From the NCBI RefSeq assembly GCF_000143415.4, contig NW_003314317.1, forward strand, positions 937,183-1,001,182: a DNA stretch of 64,000 bases, read 5' to 3'. The notes under the pieces are model-generated. The model saw nothing but the letters and a program-made list of their open reading frames with translations, did not search any database and was not told the DNA's origin. Origin of the DNA: Selaginella moellendorffii. Its lineage: Eukaryota > Streptophyta > Lycopodiopsida > Selaginellales > Selaginellaceae. The position numbers were made by a program, and so were the translations under genes. Below are positions 53,571 to 63,431 of this stretch, piece by piece (positions within the stretch are counted from its first letter, which is position 1; each line of letters starts with the position of its first letter).

Positions 53571-54482
53571 TGTCCGATCGATCGATCCTCCCCGCCGCGT
53601 GAATGTCCGTTTGTCTTTGTTCTCTCGTCGTCTCGACTGCGATTGATTGATGGAGTGATTGAGCAGTGGCCCAACGAGAAGAACAGGCGAGAATCAATCC
53701 ATTGGACCCAGCAGTGGATTCACGAGATATTTTAGCGAGAAAAGGGGGCTTTTTCTCGAGAGAGAGCTCCCTCCATTGTGGTTCATACATTTTTGTTCTA
53801 TCCCTCTCCAGGGGGATTTTGACATTCCAGAAACTTCCTACACCACATACAAACAAATCCAGGAGGCATAGGGCTTATGGGCAAATTAGGGCTTACGGGC
53901 AAATTAGGGCTTGTGCTTGCGCCACGATGGGGACAGAGGGTACCCATGCCATCCAACCACAGCGCAGTGGTCCAAATATTCCATCGCTTATCCCGATCCA
54001 GGACCACGGAAATGAATTCTCTTTAAAATCGGGTGTGTGCTTCGCGTGGAAAATGGAAGAATGAGTCGATCTCTTCGCGCCCAATTGCGAGAAAGCCCAC
54101 AGTGGGTGCTCCATCGCGCGCTGAGCCGCGATTGATTGATCGGCCACGTGATACTGATCGATCGATCTCTTTCAAGCAATGTTTGCTACAATCGACGGGT
54201 TGATCGATTGAATCCACGGGTAGATCGATCGATCTCTTTCAAGCAATGTTTTCTACAATAGACGTGTTGATCGATTGAATCCACGGGTAGATCGATCGAA
54301 TCGACGGGTTGATCGATCGATTCATGCTGCCCATCAAGTGATCTGCCCCAAATTGCCACTCGCGCGCCAAAATATGAATTTAAAAAAGGCGTATATTTTT
54401 CCTTCCAAAGTTTATATAGATAAAACACAAAAGGAGCAATGCATGATCCACACTGATCGATCCAGAGTGGAGTGAGAGATTT
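53571..54482. other. intergenic, EPFL9-like upstream region and repeats
   Basis: No gene. It includes the EPFL9-like promoter and leader (53571 onward), a duplicated 18-bp word (GGGCTTACGGGCAAATTA, 53876-53914) and a GATC-rich duplication at 54156-54320. The minus-strand frame across 53320-53856 is explained by the EPFL9-like exons and introns. Confidence 0.5.
54156..54320. repeat. 67-bp tandem repeats rich in GATCGATC
   Basis: CTCTTTCAAGCAATGTTT occurs at 54167 and 54234, giving a 67-bp period. Each unit has TTGATCGATTGAATCCACGG and GTAGATCGATCGA. A third partial unit follows. GATCGATC is near palindromic, so the array could fold. No coding. Confidence 0.8.
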
Positions 54483-56258
54483 CTATCTCGCGTAGAAGCT
54501 CTCGTTCTCCACCGATGAGATCCCATGAAACCCACTGCCGCTCTTCCTCCTCCCCTTGACACTCTTCCTTGGCGGCTGGAAGTTTAGATCGCTGCCACTT
54601 GACGACCTCGGCTTGGAATGCGAAGAAACCAAAACATTTGCGCGCTGCGTCGGCCCCAGGATCGATGATCCACTGCTATGGCCGACGATCCTCGGCTGGA
54701 ATTGGTGCTGAGGATTGGAGCCCTTGGTGGAGATCGTCGATTTGTTCGCAGCGGACGAGTAGGAGATGTCTGGATCCTGGAGAAACGCGCTGTTCATGGG
54801 ATAGAGCAAGAAGTCCTTGCCCAAGTTGTCGATCTCGAAAAGATCGTTGCTGCTATCGCTGTCGTCGCCATCGAGATCACAACGATCATATGGCAATCTC
54901 TGGAAATTGCTGGAGTCACCCTCTTCGGATGAAGACAGGGAGGAGTCCCTCACGAGTTTCTTCGCGGCCGCGCGAGGAGGAGGAAATCCATACGAGTTGA
55001 GGTTGGAGCTCAGATCACGCGAGGAAGAGGAGTAATCGTGGCTGCTGCTCGTGGTGCTAGATCTAGAGGTCATAGAATCCTCGTATCTTTGATCTTTGGC
55101 TAAGGGAGGAGGAGGATTCACCGCCGCCGAGGATGGATTCATGTGTGAGAAGGAGAAATTCGCGTGCCACGACTCCGATCGGGGAGGAACAGCCATGAAC
55201 ACGGCAGCATTGGAGGAGTTGGTGAACGAGGGCTTGGAGATTGGCTCGACCAAGACGCTGCTAGTGCTCAATCGCGAGAGCTCCTCGTCGCCCTCCATCT
55301 CGTCGGATCCACCGGAATCGAGGACGAATCCCCAGCGCGCGCTGCGAACATGGACGTTGTGCTGCGGCTGCTCGCCCGATCCAGCGATCTCAGGGCCGAA
55401 ATCCACCGATGATCGCGCGGCGTGCTGCTGGGATGGGTGGAGATTGCGAGCGTGGAAGTAGTGATCAGCCCCAAACACCGAGACATCGCATTTCTTGGAG
55501 AAGGAATCCCTCTCGCCCGCGATGATTCGAATGGTGGGCATGGCTGGAGCCGCCATCCTGTTGATCCGCGGCGTGGGCTCCCCAAAGACCTCGCCAAAGA
55601 CGTGCAAGCTCCTCGCCTGGCTCTTCTTCTTGATCCCCAGCGACGAGCACGTCGACGAATATTCGCTCATACCATCGTCGTCTTCTTCTTGCTCTTGGTG
55701 GCGTTCTTCTTCTTCGTGTTCTTCCTCGTCCTCGTCGATCTCCAGGAGCCTGGGATTCAACCCAGCGCCAACGCCGTCGAGCTCGAATCTCTCCCTGGCC
55801 TTCGCGTAGCTCCTAGCGATGCTGTCCAGGCCAAAGGCGGCGTCCATGGCCTCGACCATGGGGCTGGAGAGGTACGAAAACCCCGACGATCGAGCGGCGG
55901 CGCTGTAGGAAGCGCCGCTGGCCAGATCGTCGGCGTCGGCGTCGCTGCTGCTGCTGAGGAGATTCCTGACGCTGCCGCTACCGGCGCTGCTGTTGCGGTG
56001 GAATCGCCACTCGCGGACGCTCCCACACTCGGCCATATTGGAGGCGCTGCTGGATCGCATCGCGCCGCCGCTGCTGCTGCGGTTCTTGAGGAGGTGGCGC
56101 TCGGCCGCGGCGAGGCTGGAGAGCTCAGTGGAGACGACCGAGATGGAGGGGCTGTCGGGGACGAGAATCGCGGCGTTGTGGATGCCGCTCAGGCTCAGCA
56201 GATGATCGCGCTGGGGTTTCTGGATCAACACATCCTTCTTGGACAGGCACAAGCCCAT
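54483..56258 (-). CDS. PHYTOCHROME KINASE SUBSTRATE-like protein with N-terminal lipidation signal
   Basis: An intronless frame of 591 residues starts at ATG 56258 (MGLCLSKKDVLIQKPQ). Gly2 fits N-myristoylation and Cys4 fits palmitoylation, so plasma-membrane anchoring is likely. The rest is low complexity: serine runs, an acidic block (DEDEEEHEEEERHQEQEEDD) near residues 183-203, and basic clusters. A conserved-looking piece is SDSSNDLFEIDNLGK near residue 500. It matches the short (S)SDLFEI motif of plant PKS proteins, which act with phototropins and phytochromes, and is also seen in BIG GRAIN1-type proteins. I give PKS as the better guess. No catalytic domain, no transmembrane helix. The frame ends ENESFYAR then TAG. 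Confidence 0.65.
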   Translation of the reverse strand: MGLCLSKKDVLIQKPQRDHLLSLSGIHNAAILVPDSPSISVVSTELSSLAAAERHLLKNRSSSGGAMRSSSASNMAECGSVREWRFHRNSSAGSGSVRNLLSSSSDADADDLASGASYSAAARSSGFSYLSSPMVEAMDAAFGLDSIARSYAKARERFELDGVGAGLNPRLLEIDEDEEEHEEEERHQEQEEDDDGMSEYSSTCSSLGIKKKSQARSLHVFGEVFGEPTPRINRMAAPAMPTIRIIAGERDSFSKKCDVSVFGADHYFHARNLHPSQQHAARSSVDFGPEIAGSGEQPQHNVHVRSARWGFVLDSGGSDEMEGDEELSRLSTSSVLVEPISKPSFTNSSNAAVFMAVPPRSESWHANFSFSHMNPSSAAVNPPPPLAKDQRYEDSMTSRSSTTSSSHDYSSSSRDLSSNLNSYGFPPPRAAAKKLVRDSSLSSSEEGDSSNFQRLPYDRCDLDGDDSDSSNDLFEIDNLGKDFLLYPMNSAFLQDPDISYSSAANKSTISTKGSNPQHQFQPRIVGHSSGSSILGPTQRANVLVSSHSKPRSSSGSDLNFQPPRKSVKGRRKSGSGFHGISSVENESFYAR

Positions 56259-57964
56259 TTTCTTCTTCTTTCGCGATAAAGATTTGGTACTTGCAAGGAG
56301 GAATTCTATCGATCAAAAGCCCCAAAAGCTCTTCTCTTTCATTTTTTCTTTTCTTTTCTCCTTGGGAGTGAGAACTAGGGCTAGAGAGTTTCTTCCTTTT
56401 CTTGCTCTAGAGGGATGGGATGGACTACCTTTCACATAATATCTCAATGCCCACACTGGGCATTTTTGGTTGCCACCCAAATTCCAGTGAGCTACACACA
56501 AAACACTCCAAATGTGTAGAAGAGAGTTTTGCCCTCCACAAGAAAACAAAACCATCAATTCCTATTGAAAAAGCTAGAATTTTATTTTAGTGGTTCCATT
56601 GATCTTGAATCTCATCAAGTGCCCACAACGATACAGCTTCCAAAAGCAATTTATCATGATCCAATCAAATACAAAGTCAAGCTTGCCATTTCTTTTATCC
56701 AAAGGACCACCAATCTGCTCAAATTAGTTTCTTACAACACCCTGCTTGTTTCCATTGAGATCTTTTGGAAATCCAAAAAATTTTGGAGAATCACCAACAA
56801 AGCTGCAGACTGCCTATGGCTAGCTGCCACCAAAAAGAAAACACACAGATATGTATGTTTAGCTCTGTATGTTCCTGGGCTGCTCCAGTAAACAAGCATT
56901 GCTCATATTTGTCCTTGCTTGGCTGGTGCTGCAGCTACATCCAAGTGAACTTTCTCTGGCGCCAAAAAAAACACAACAAAGAAACGTTTAGTTACAGAAT
57001 TATTAATCAAATTTGTCTCCCACCTCCTCTTTTTCTGTGGAATGGAAATTGAAATCTTTACCCCCATTGCATGTTCTTCTGGCTGGCCAGATCTTTTCCG
57101 ATCCCAATCCAGGCCCTGCTCAACTTGCTTGTTCCTTTCAAACCTCCAACTCACAACTCACCAAACTTGAATGAATTGAAAGCGAGGATCGAGGCAACCT
57201 TCTTCAGTCGTTTCCATTGCTCTCGTGCCGACTGTGGGACGGACGGAATTTCTCTAGCGCGACAAAGTTTGCTACCGGAGCTACAAACAAAACGCAAAAG
57301 AAAAGGTAAAATTCCCTTGTCAGGCAGAAAAAGAAGAACACAGCACCTTGCTTGCGTGGTTGTTGTGGTTGCGAGCGTTTCCACTGGGAACCTGATGGAG
57401 ACAGAGAAAACAAAGAACAAGTCAGCAACCAACGAGCAAGAACAGATAAAAAGAAACACTTACTCGTGGGCGATGATTTTTCGCCCGGCTTTCACTCAAA
57501 AATATAATATGTTGGCCCTGGCGACTGTTTGGTTGGATGGACGGATTAGTCAAATGCAGCGAGGACGTTGCCGAATCTTTGAGCATCGTTGCACTTTGTC
57601 TCCATGTTCTCGTGACAATCCCAATTATTGGCACTGCTGGCTAGCAACGGTTTATCAAGTAGCGTAGACCACCTACGAGGAGAAACAAGTGCAAAAGAAA
57701 ATGAGTGGCGATGAAAAAATGATTGAATCTATGGTGTTCAGGCCTCGATTGAGTGAGTGACGATCGACGCACGTCCGAATCAGACATGAGTAATAAGTGA
57801 CCCACAGACTATTCACCGGGAGATCGGTCCAACAAACTTTGCCTGTAAAGTATTCCAATCCAACTACGTGGTGTACAGACTTCCACTTGTTACAAAAGTA
57901 TTTGCGCAGTGGAAGTGCTACAAAAAAACGAATGAATTTTCAAAATCTACCTGACTTGCCGCTT
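56259..57964. other. intergenic, upstream of the PKS-like gene
   Basis: 1.7 kb without a supported gene. It includes the leader of the PKS-like gene and its promoter. Frames of 100-200 codons here (for instance 57071-57667, plus) are compositionally random and have no family motif. Towards 57700-57964 it becomes the 3' flank of the cysteine synthase gene. Confidence 0.45.
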
Positions 57965-59638
57965 TCACTTCTCGAATTGCATCTTTTCGGCTTCATCCTT
58001 CAAAGACTGGAAGAGAACGGTAGAAAGATAGCGCTCGCCAAAGCTAGGAATCACTACCTGTAAGAGATTACGTTTGTGAGAAGTTTACACATTGTTAAGC
58101 TCGCCAAAATGCTAGAACTCACGCAGACGAGCTTGTTTGCATTCTCAGGCCGTCTTGCGACCCTGAGCGCAGCTACAGTTGCCGCTCCCGAAGAGATTCC
58201 AACCTGAGTAATCAAATAACATTAGCATTTAAAAGCGATCAAGTTTATATACCAATAGTCCCTCTTCTACGCCAAGTTGTCTAGACATGCGAGTAGCTTC
58301 TTCTGTTGTCACCTGAATAGAATGTGTTTTTCAAACATTTCGTGATGCTTATATAATGTAAGCTCACTTCAAGCACTTCATCCAGGAGATTAACTTCCAA
58401 GAGTCCAGGCGCGTAAATGCCTGCACCAAGGACTCACGAGTTTAGTGCCTGCCATGAGAACGGCAAGTCATCACTGGAAGGAATCCTTCTAAAGTTTATA
58501 CGCACCTGATTTGTCGGATAAAACTGCGCTCTCGGCTGGCTCGACACCACATATCTGGAATCGCAACACTCGCTTTAGTATACACATCAAACCAAAGGAT
58601 CACCTTTATATTGGAATTTTGGCTTTTTAAGAACTTTCCGATGCCAGTGATCGTGCCACCGGTTCCGATAGATGCTACAAGAACATCAACTTTCCCACAC
58701 GTGTCCTCCCAGATCTCGGGTCCAGTGGTTTCAAAGTGAACCTACAAGTAAAAATAAAAAGTAGAAAAGAAACTATCTTCTCGTACCTTTGTGTTCGCAG
58801 GATTCTCAAACTGCTTTAGCATGTATGCATTTGGAGTCTTGCTTGCAATCTCTTGCGCCTTTTGAACGGCTCCTCTCATTCCCTTCCCGGAATCCGTGAG
58901 AGTTACCTCCGCTCCAAAAGCACGCAGCAGAATGCTACGCTCAGTGTTACTCAAAGACGCTGGCATCGTGAGCTTTAGCTTGTAGCCTTTACTGGCACTG
59001 ATAAAAGCGAGTCCGATACCCGTGTTACCACTTGTGGCCTCTACAAGGACAGTCTGCGAAGAACATTACGTGAGCAAGCGTAAAATTTCACGGTCCTTAA
59101 ACTACCTTTCCTGGAGCTATATCCTGCTTTGCTTCGGCATCCGCTATCATACTATAGGCTATCCTATAAAACCACAAACAGAAGCAAAATGTAAGCATGA
59201 CTGACAAATTCTACGCTACTCACCTATCTTTGATGCTGCAGCAAGGCTCCATCATTTCAAGCTTGGCAGCAACGTTTGCAACACAGCCTTTCACAACCTT
59301 GTTTAGATAAACCATAGGAGTCTTCCCAACAAGCTGGAAAAATTATAGAAAAGACTAAGACACATTTTCGAAAAATTGATACATACCTGAGTGACATTGT
59401 CCGCAATATTCAAGTAGTCTTCTATCTTCACTTCCAATCCCTTCTTACCGGCATCCTTGAGCGGCGCCGTGGCGGTGTGTCCACATTTAACAGGAAATCT
59501 GCTGCTTCGGAGCCGCAATGAGGTGGATGGAGCTCCAATCGCGTCGAATCCGGCGCTGGAAATGCCGATTCCCGGCTTCTCCAGGCAAGATGGATGAGAA
59601 GAAACCGCCAGCTGCAACGCGCGGCTGCCTCCCAACAT
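57965..59638 (-). CDS. organellar cysteine synthase / beta-cyanoalanine synthase family, with a loop deletion
   Basis: Ten exons (59638-59387, 59333-59224, 59163-59106, 59053-58787, 58741-58604, 58554-58506, 58420-58368, 58312-58253, 58203-58123, 58057-57965) give 386 residues. The start is ATG 59638. The first 60 or so residues (Ser/Arg-rich) look like a transit peptide. Then [10 protein letters not shown], the PLP lysine in [10 protein letters not shown], the substrate loop [10 protein letters not shown], and the phosphate-binding GTGGTITG are all present, as is GISSGA near the end and [14 protein letters not shown] block usually reading GPHKIQGIGAGF is missing: LSDKSG runs straight to [20 protein letters not shown] and RPENANKL fit the CAS branch. 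It makes cysteine from O-acetylserine and sulfide, or detoxifies cyanide. Confidence 0.88.
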
Positions 59639-60158
59639 CCCCACGCTCTGCTAAAGCCCTAAGCCCAGGAAAGAAGAACCCTAATGACTGAGCGGGAAAT
59701 TCCTATTTAGGGTTCTTGAAATCTGATTGCTGGCAGTAAATATATCAACATAATTCTTGTGACCTAATATCACCAGTTGAATTCATGTTTGAATCTATTG
59801 CAAGTTAAGTACAGTGTTAAGTTGGTAACCTTGGCATTTGCAAAGGAAGTGGGACCAAGAGTTCAATTTGTGTTTCTATTGGGCCTTCATATTATTGCAG
59901 AATTTGCTTATTTCTAAGAGATAACTCGAAGCTATGGTTTGATTTAGATTTTCTGAATGTTACTAAGTGCAGCTGCCGAGAAACTTGAGAAATCACATGA
60001 AGTCAAGACATCATGTTCTGACTGAATGACTTTTATGCAGAACGTTTCACTGAGCTGAATTTTCTGCAGCTTGTGTGTCACAAATCATGAGCCAAGTCCC
60101 ATTTGACTGCTGAATCTGAATGGGGTGCCGTACGGTTAACAGATTAAGGATAGTACGT
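59639..60158. other. intergenic, shared upstream region of cysteine synthase (-) and the inhibitor gene (+)
   Basis: An AACCCTAA word (telo-box-like) lies near 59676. Otherwise AT-rich without frames. No TATA box is certain for either gene. Confidence 0.4.
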
Positions 60159-60215
60159 GTCGTTCGCTCCAGACACGTACACACATAAGTGCCGTTTACG
60201 TCTGGAGCAAACGAC
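60153..60215. promoter_or_regulatory. overlapping inverted repeats upstream of the protease inhibitor gene
   Basis: GTACGTGTC (60153-60161) is perfectly complemented by GACACGTAC (60172-60180). GTCGTTCGCTCCAGAC (60159-60174) pairs with GTCTGGAGCAAACGAC (60200-60215) with one mismatch. The two hairpins share bases, so only one can form at a time. The first contains an ACGT core (TACGTG). They lie about 110-170 bp before the ATG and just upstream of a TATATAA word at 60245. It could be a duplicated response element bound by a dimer. Confidence 0.5.
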
Positions 60216-60323
60216 TTTTGTGCAGCACGTTGTGGTTATCTCAGTATATAAGGTATGTGAGCTCGTCTATGTTAATTCTCATTTTGTAGTTTGGATAGCG
60301 AGTTCCGAGTGGATCTAGATCAT

Positions 60324-60651
60324 ATGGCATCGAAAGCAGTTGTTTGTGTGGCTTTGTTCATTTGTATGCTGCTTGTTACAAGCAGCACTGCTGGTGAGTT
60401 TTTACGTTGTTAGTCCTGTTTGGACGCTTATATTTTGATACTGTTATGATGCAGCAAAGACAGCATGGCCTGAACTTGTTGGTAAGGATGCAATCTACGC
60501 AAGGGAGCAGATTCTGGCTGACAATCCCAAGTTGGAGATTCATATTGTGTTTTATGAGTCGTGTTCAGTTACTGCAGACTTTGATACAAACCGTGTTCGA
60601 ATCTACACCGACTGCAGCAACAGGGTAGTCAGAACACCAAGCATTGGCTGA
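60324..60651 (+). CDS. potato-type-I (eglin family) serine protease inhibitor, secreted
   Basis: Two exons (60324-60393 and 60455-60651) give 88 residues. The first holds the signal peptide MASKAVVCVALFICMLLVTS. The mature part begins KTAWPELVGKDAIYAREQIL and has the inhibitor loop SVTADFDTNRVRIY and the C-terminal VVRTPSIG, all family marks. The P1 residue is Ala (VTA-DF), suggesting elastase-like targets. Unusually, a Cys (YESC) sits where the loop often has Gly, and a second Cys (DCSNR) occurs in the C-terminal strand; the two could form a disulfide. Such inhibitors defend against insects or microbes and are often wound-inducible. A 61-bp intron lies exactly at the end of the signal peptide, as in relatives. 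Confidence 0.9.
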
Positions 60652-61415
60652 AAATAACCAAGCACTTCTGCCATTGTTGAAATGAATTTATAAGTAAATA
60701 AATGTTTTGTTGAATCAGGAGGATGCAACCACAATATGTTAGAGACAAAAGGCCATGGCAATTCTCTAGGAATTTGCAGTGTAATAGAGCCTCGTTAGAT
60801 CAGAGCTCTGATGTCATCATAGCGGAGGAAGAAAAAAGCGGAGAGAGCCGCCCACTCGCGGGCCAGAGAGGAACACCGGCGGCGTGACCGATGATGTTCA
60901 TGGCACGGAGCCGGGGCATTCGGCGGGCGGCGGCACAGCCGCTATTACCCGAGCCTGTGCCCGTGGTGGGTGTGTATGCGGGGGGAGATTGAACACAAAG
61001 TATATTTATTTTTGTTTCAATTTATCTATATCAATTTTTACTGGGTCGTTATCAACTTGAAGATTTGTTGTTTAAATGTGTTCACTTTTTTAAAAACCTT
61101 TGTAGGGTTTGGCGCTCTCTCGTTTTAGGGCGAGATGAGATGAGCTCAACTTTGACAACACATTTAATTTAATTGCCCTTTTTTTTAATCAATGCTGAGA
61201 AATAGCAGCTATCAAAAAGACATTGCTAATCAAATGATAAGCAAAGTCCAGCATGACAATGATGCAGGAGCATCACCAAGCTCCAGGCGGCTCTTCTGAA
61301 TTAAAGATCTGAAAACAAGTTTTTCCAATTTTGATCAGCAAAAGTTCGTCTAGTAGTAATTTAAGAGCTCTTGATAAGCTCTACTCCTTCACATTAGAAC
61401 CTCGTCCATTTTGTC
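60652..61415. other. intergenic, with a GC-rich stretch of unclear origin
   Basis: 60815-60990 is GC-rich inside AT-rich flanks. The word GAGCTCTGATGTCATC at 60802 recalls a reverse-complement primer-binding site, but no LTR can be seen on either side. No frames. Probably a fragment of a mobile element that I cannot classify. Confidence 0.35.
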
Positions 61416-61730
61416 TAAATGCTAGAAACTTACATAGACCAGGCTGTCTTGTGACCCTCAGCACAGCCAGAAGAGATTTCCAGAAGAGATTCCCACCTGA
61501 ATAATGCCTTTTAGTGATGACTTAATAAACTCATGAGTCCTTTGTGCACATTCACACGCCTAGACCTTTGGAAGTTAATCTTCTGGATGAAATGCTTGAA
61601 GTGAGTATTGTATTTATGCATCATGAAATGTTTGAAACGCAGGTGAAATCAGAAGAAGCTACTTGCATGTCTAGACAATGTGCTGTAGAAGGATTGTTGG
61701 TATGTAAACAAAATCCTTCTAAAACCTGAT
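61416..61730. pseudogene. rearranged fragment of the cysteine synthase gene
   Basis: Two parts of the gene at 57965-59638 are joined head to head. 61416-61503 matches 58107-58213 in the same orientation (exon 9). 61504-61730 matches the reverse complement of about 58500-58250 (end of intron 6, exons 7 and 8): [17 protein letters not shown] donor, then SEEATCMSRQ, then LL|GTATG. Splice sites are still visible, so it is a DNA duplicate, not a processed copy. It has an inversion at about 61503 and does not code for a whole domain. Confidence 0.85.
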
Positions 61731-62976
61731 TTGGTTGAAAAAAAATACAGCTTACTAAAGAATATTTTGTTAGAATAATTATTGATTTTTAAATAAATTG
61801 TTAGCAATGCTTGATTTTCTTAATAGTAGTATTATTGTTATTTATTAATCCAATTGAATAAATAAAGTTTATAATTATAAGCATGTTTATAATTTATAAA
61901 CATAAGATTAATCTAATTGCATATTATAGAATAAAAATAATATACTAAAAAGGGTTTAAGAAAGTTATAAATTATAAACATGTTTATAAATTATAAATAC
62001 AAAATTGATCTAAATGAATAACAATAGTTAGATGATAGAATATCCTAGAATATCCAAGCATATTCTAAGTATATCCACTACCATCCCAATCCCCCTACAG
62101 GTTTGCTTAAGCAAACCAAAAAATTGAATTTTATTGTTATAAATTATAGTAATTTTATCATATAATAACTAGTAGAGAAACCAGAAAAACACATTTCAAT
62201 TGGGTAAATTGAAATATAATTAAATACTTTGGGAATGAAATGTGCATGCAATAAAAAGTTTGATATCTCAATAGAACATAAGATCCATTTTGTATAGAGC
62301 ATGGATTAAAAATATGTATTTTTCTTTAGGCATGTTGCCTTCATTGTACTCTACTATAGTTGTTTTATTTTCACTTAAAAATCATCTTTAAACAACTTTG
62401 TAAATTTGTGAACTCAAAATAATCACAAATACTCTAAAAGTCTAATGACTGAATTTTGTAAATCTCTACAGTGCAATTTGGATTACATGAATTACATAAT
62501 ATAATGGTCAAATTAAGTCACCACCCATAAATATATATTATATTAACATATTTTTTACAATGTATTTTAGTGAGGTCTTTAATTTTGTAAAGTCATCCTA
62601 CCTTTGATTCCATAGGAACTATTCTATGCTAGAGTATATAATCTCTTGGAACATTATTTTATTGGTTTTGAAAGTTTTGATGATGTAGGATTTACTTTGA
62701 GACAATACCTAAAAAAGATATTGTTTCTTGGAATGCATTACTCTTAGTTTACAATGGCTTTTTTTAGCATTTAATGAGACTTTAAGTATAATTTTTTTCT
62801 TTCCTTTTGAGACAAATTATAATTGTTATGAGTTGTGTTTCTTTCTTCAAGTACCACTACTATCTTTAAGCCCATTATCCTAAAAGCTTTCTTTCTATTA
62901 ATTATTCTAATTTTGGATCTTTCTATTAAAAAATTTCTAAGGGCCATACTGAAGGCTTCTAAAATGCTCTCATAAA
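61731..62976. other. AT-rich DNA
   Basis: Highly AT-rich, with the word GTTTATAATTTATAAACAT and relatives repeated around 61870-62000. Contains one small PPR-like relic (62683-62763). No gene. Confidence 0.5.
62683..62763 (+). pseudogene. PPR-repeat relic in AT-rich DNA
   Basis: One frame reads YFETIPKKDIVSWNALLLVY, then NGFF and a stop. FETIPKKDIVSWNAL is the classical PPR L/S repeat wording (F..MP.KD.VSWNA). No other repeats are readable beside it, and the surrounding DNA is decayed and AT-rich. Confidence 0.55.
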
Positions 62977-63083
62977 GCTGATTGAATTTTGCAATTTACT
63001 TTGATACTTTCCTAGAGTTGATTGAATTTTGTAATTTAATTTGATGCTTTCCTAGAGCTAATTGAATTTTGTAATTTACTTTA
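62977..63083. repeat. 40-bp tandem repeat, about 2.7 copies
   Basis: Units begin at 62977, 63017 and 63057 with the word (C/T)(T/A)GATTGAATTTTG.AATTTA(C/A)TTTGAT and end CTTTCCTAGAG. AT-rich, non-coding. Confidence 0.8.
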
Positions 63084-63100
63084 TTTCCACACTAACTTTG

Positions 63101-63431
63101 CCAATCCTTCCATTGTACTTTGCTTAAAGGTATATTATACTTTTTAAGTAGCCACTAATTATTGTGAATTGAACCTGTACCAATCCTTCCATTGTACCTT
63201 GGTCAAAGGTATATTATACTTTTTAAGTAGCCACTAATCAATGAAAATTAAACCCGTGCCATTTGCTCTAATATCACATATAACACACTTTATCTTTCTT
63301 CTCTTAAGCCACTGAAAAAAGAGCAATTACTTAATAAAAGAATCTTAGTAACTATTTTATTCTTATTTATCTCCCAAAGTTTCAAGAATCTATGGTGACA
63401 ATATATTCATCCCATAATCACATGCGCTACA
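63101..63431 (-). mobile_element. second copy of the TRIM-like family, truncated
   Basis: On the minus strand a terminal repeat of about 153 bp (63431-63279) starts TGTAGCGCATG and ends GTGTGTTATA. A PBS-like GATATTAGAGC and AAATGGCACGGGTTT follow, matching the element at 50872. The next words (TTAGTGGCTACTTAAAAA, TATAATATACC) also match. The part beside the PBS is duplicated with a 79-bp period (CCAATCCTTCCATTGTAC at 63101 and 63180, plus reading). The second terminal repeat is missing, so it is truncated. Confidence 0.7.

Noticed and set aside
55422-56279. Plus-strand frame of 285 codons
   Set aside because: Antisense to the PKS-like gene and made of its Ser/Glu-rich codons read backwards. 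No domain.
57071-57667. Plus-strand frame of 198 codons
   Set aside because: Random composition, begins without a proper ATG context, no motif and no splice continuation.
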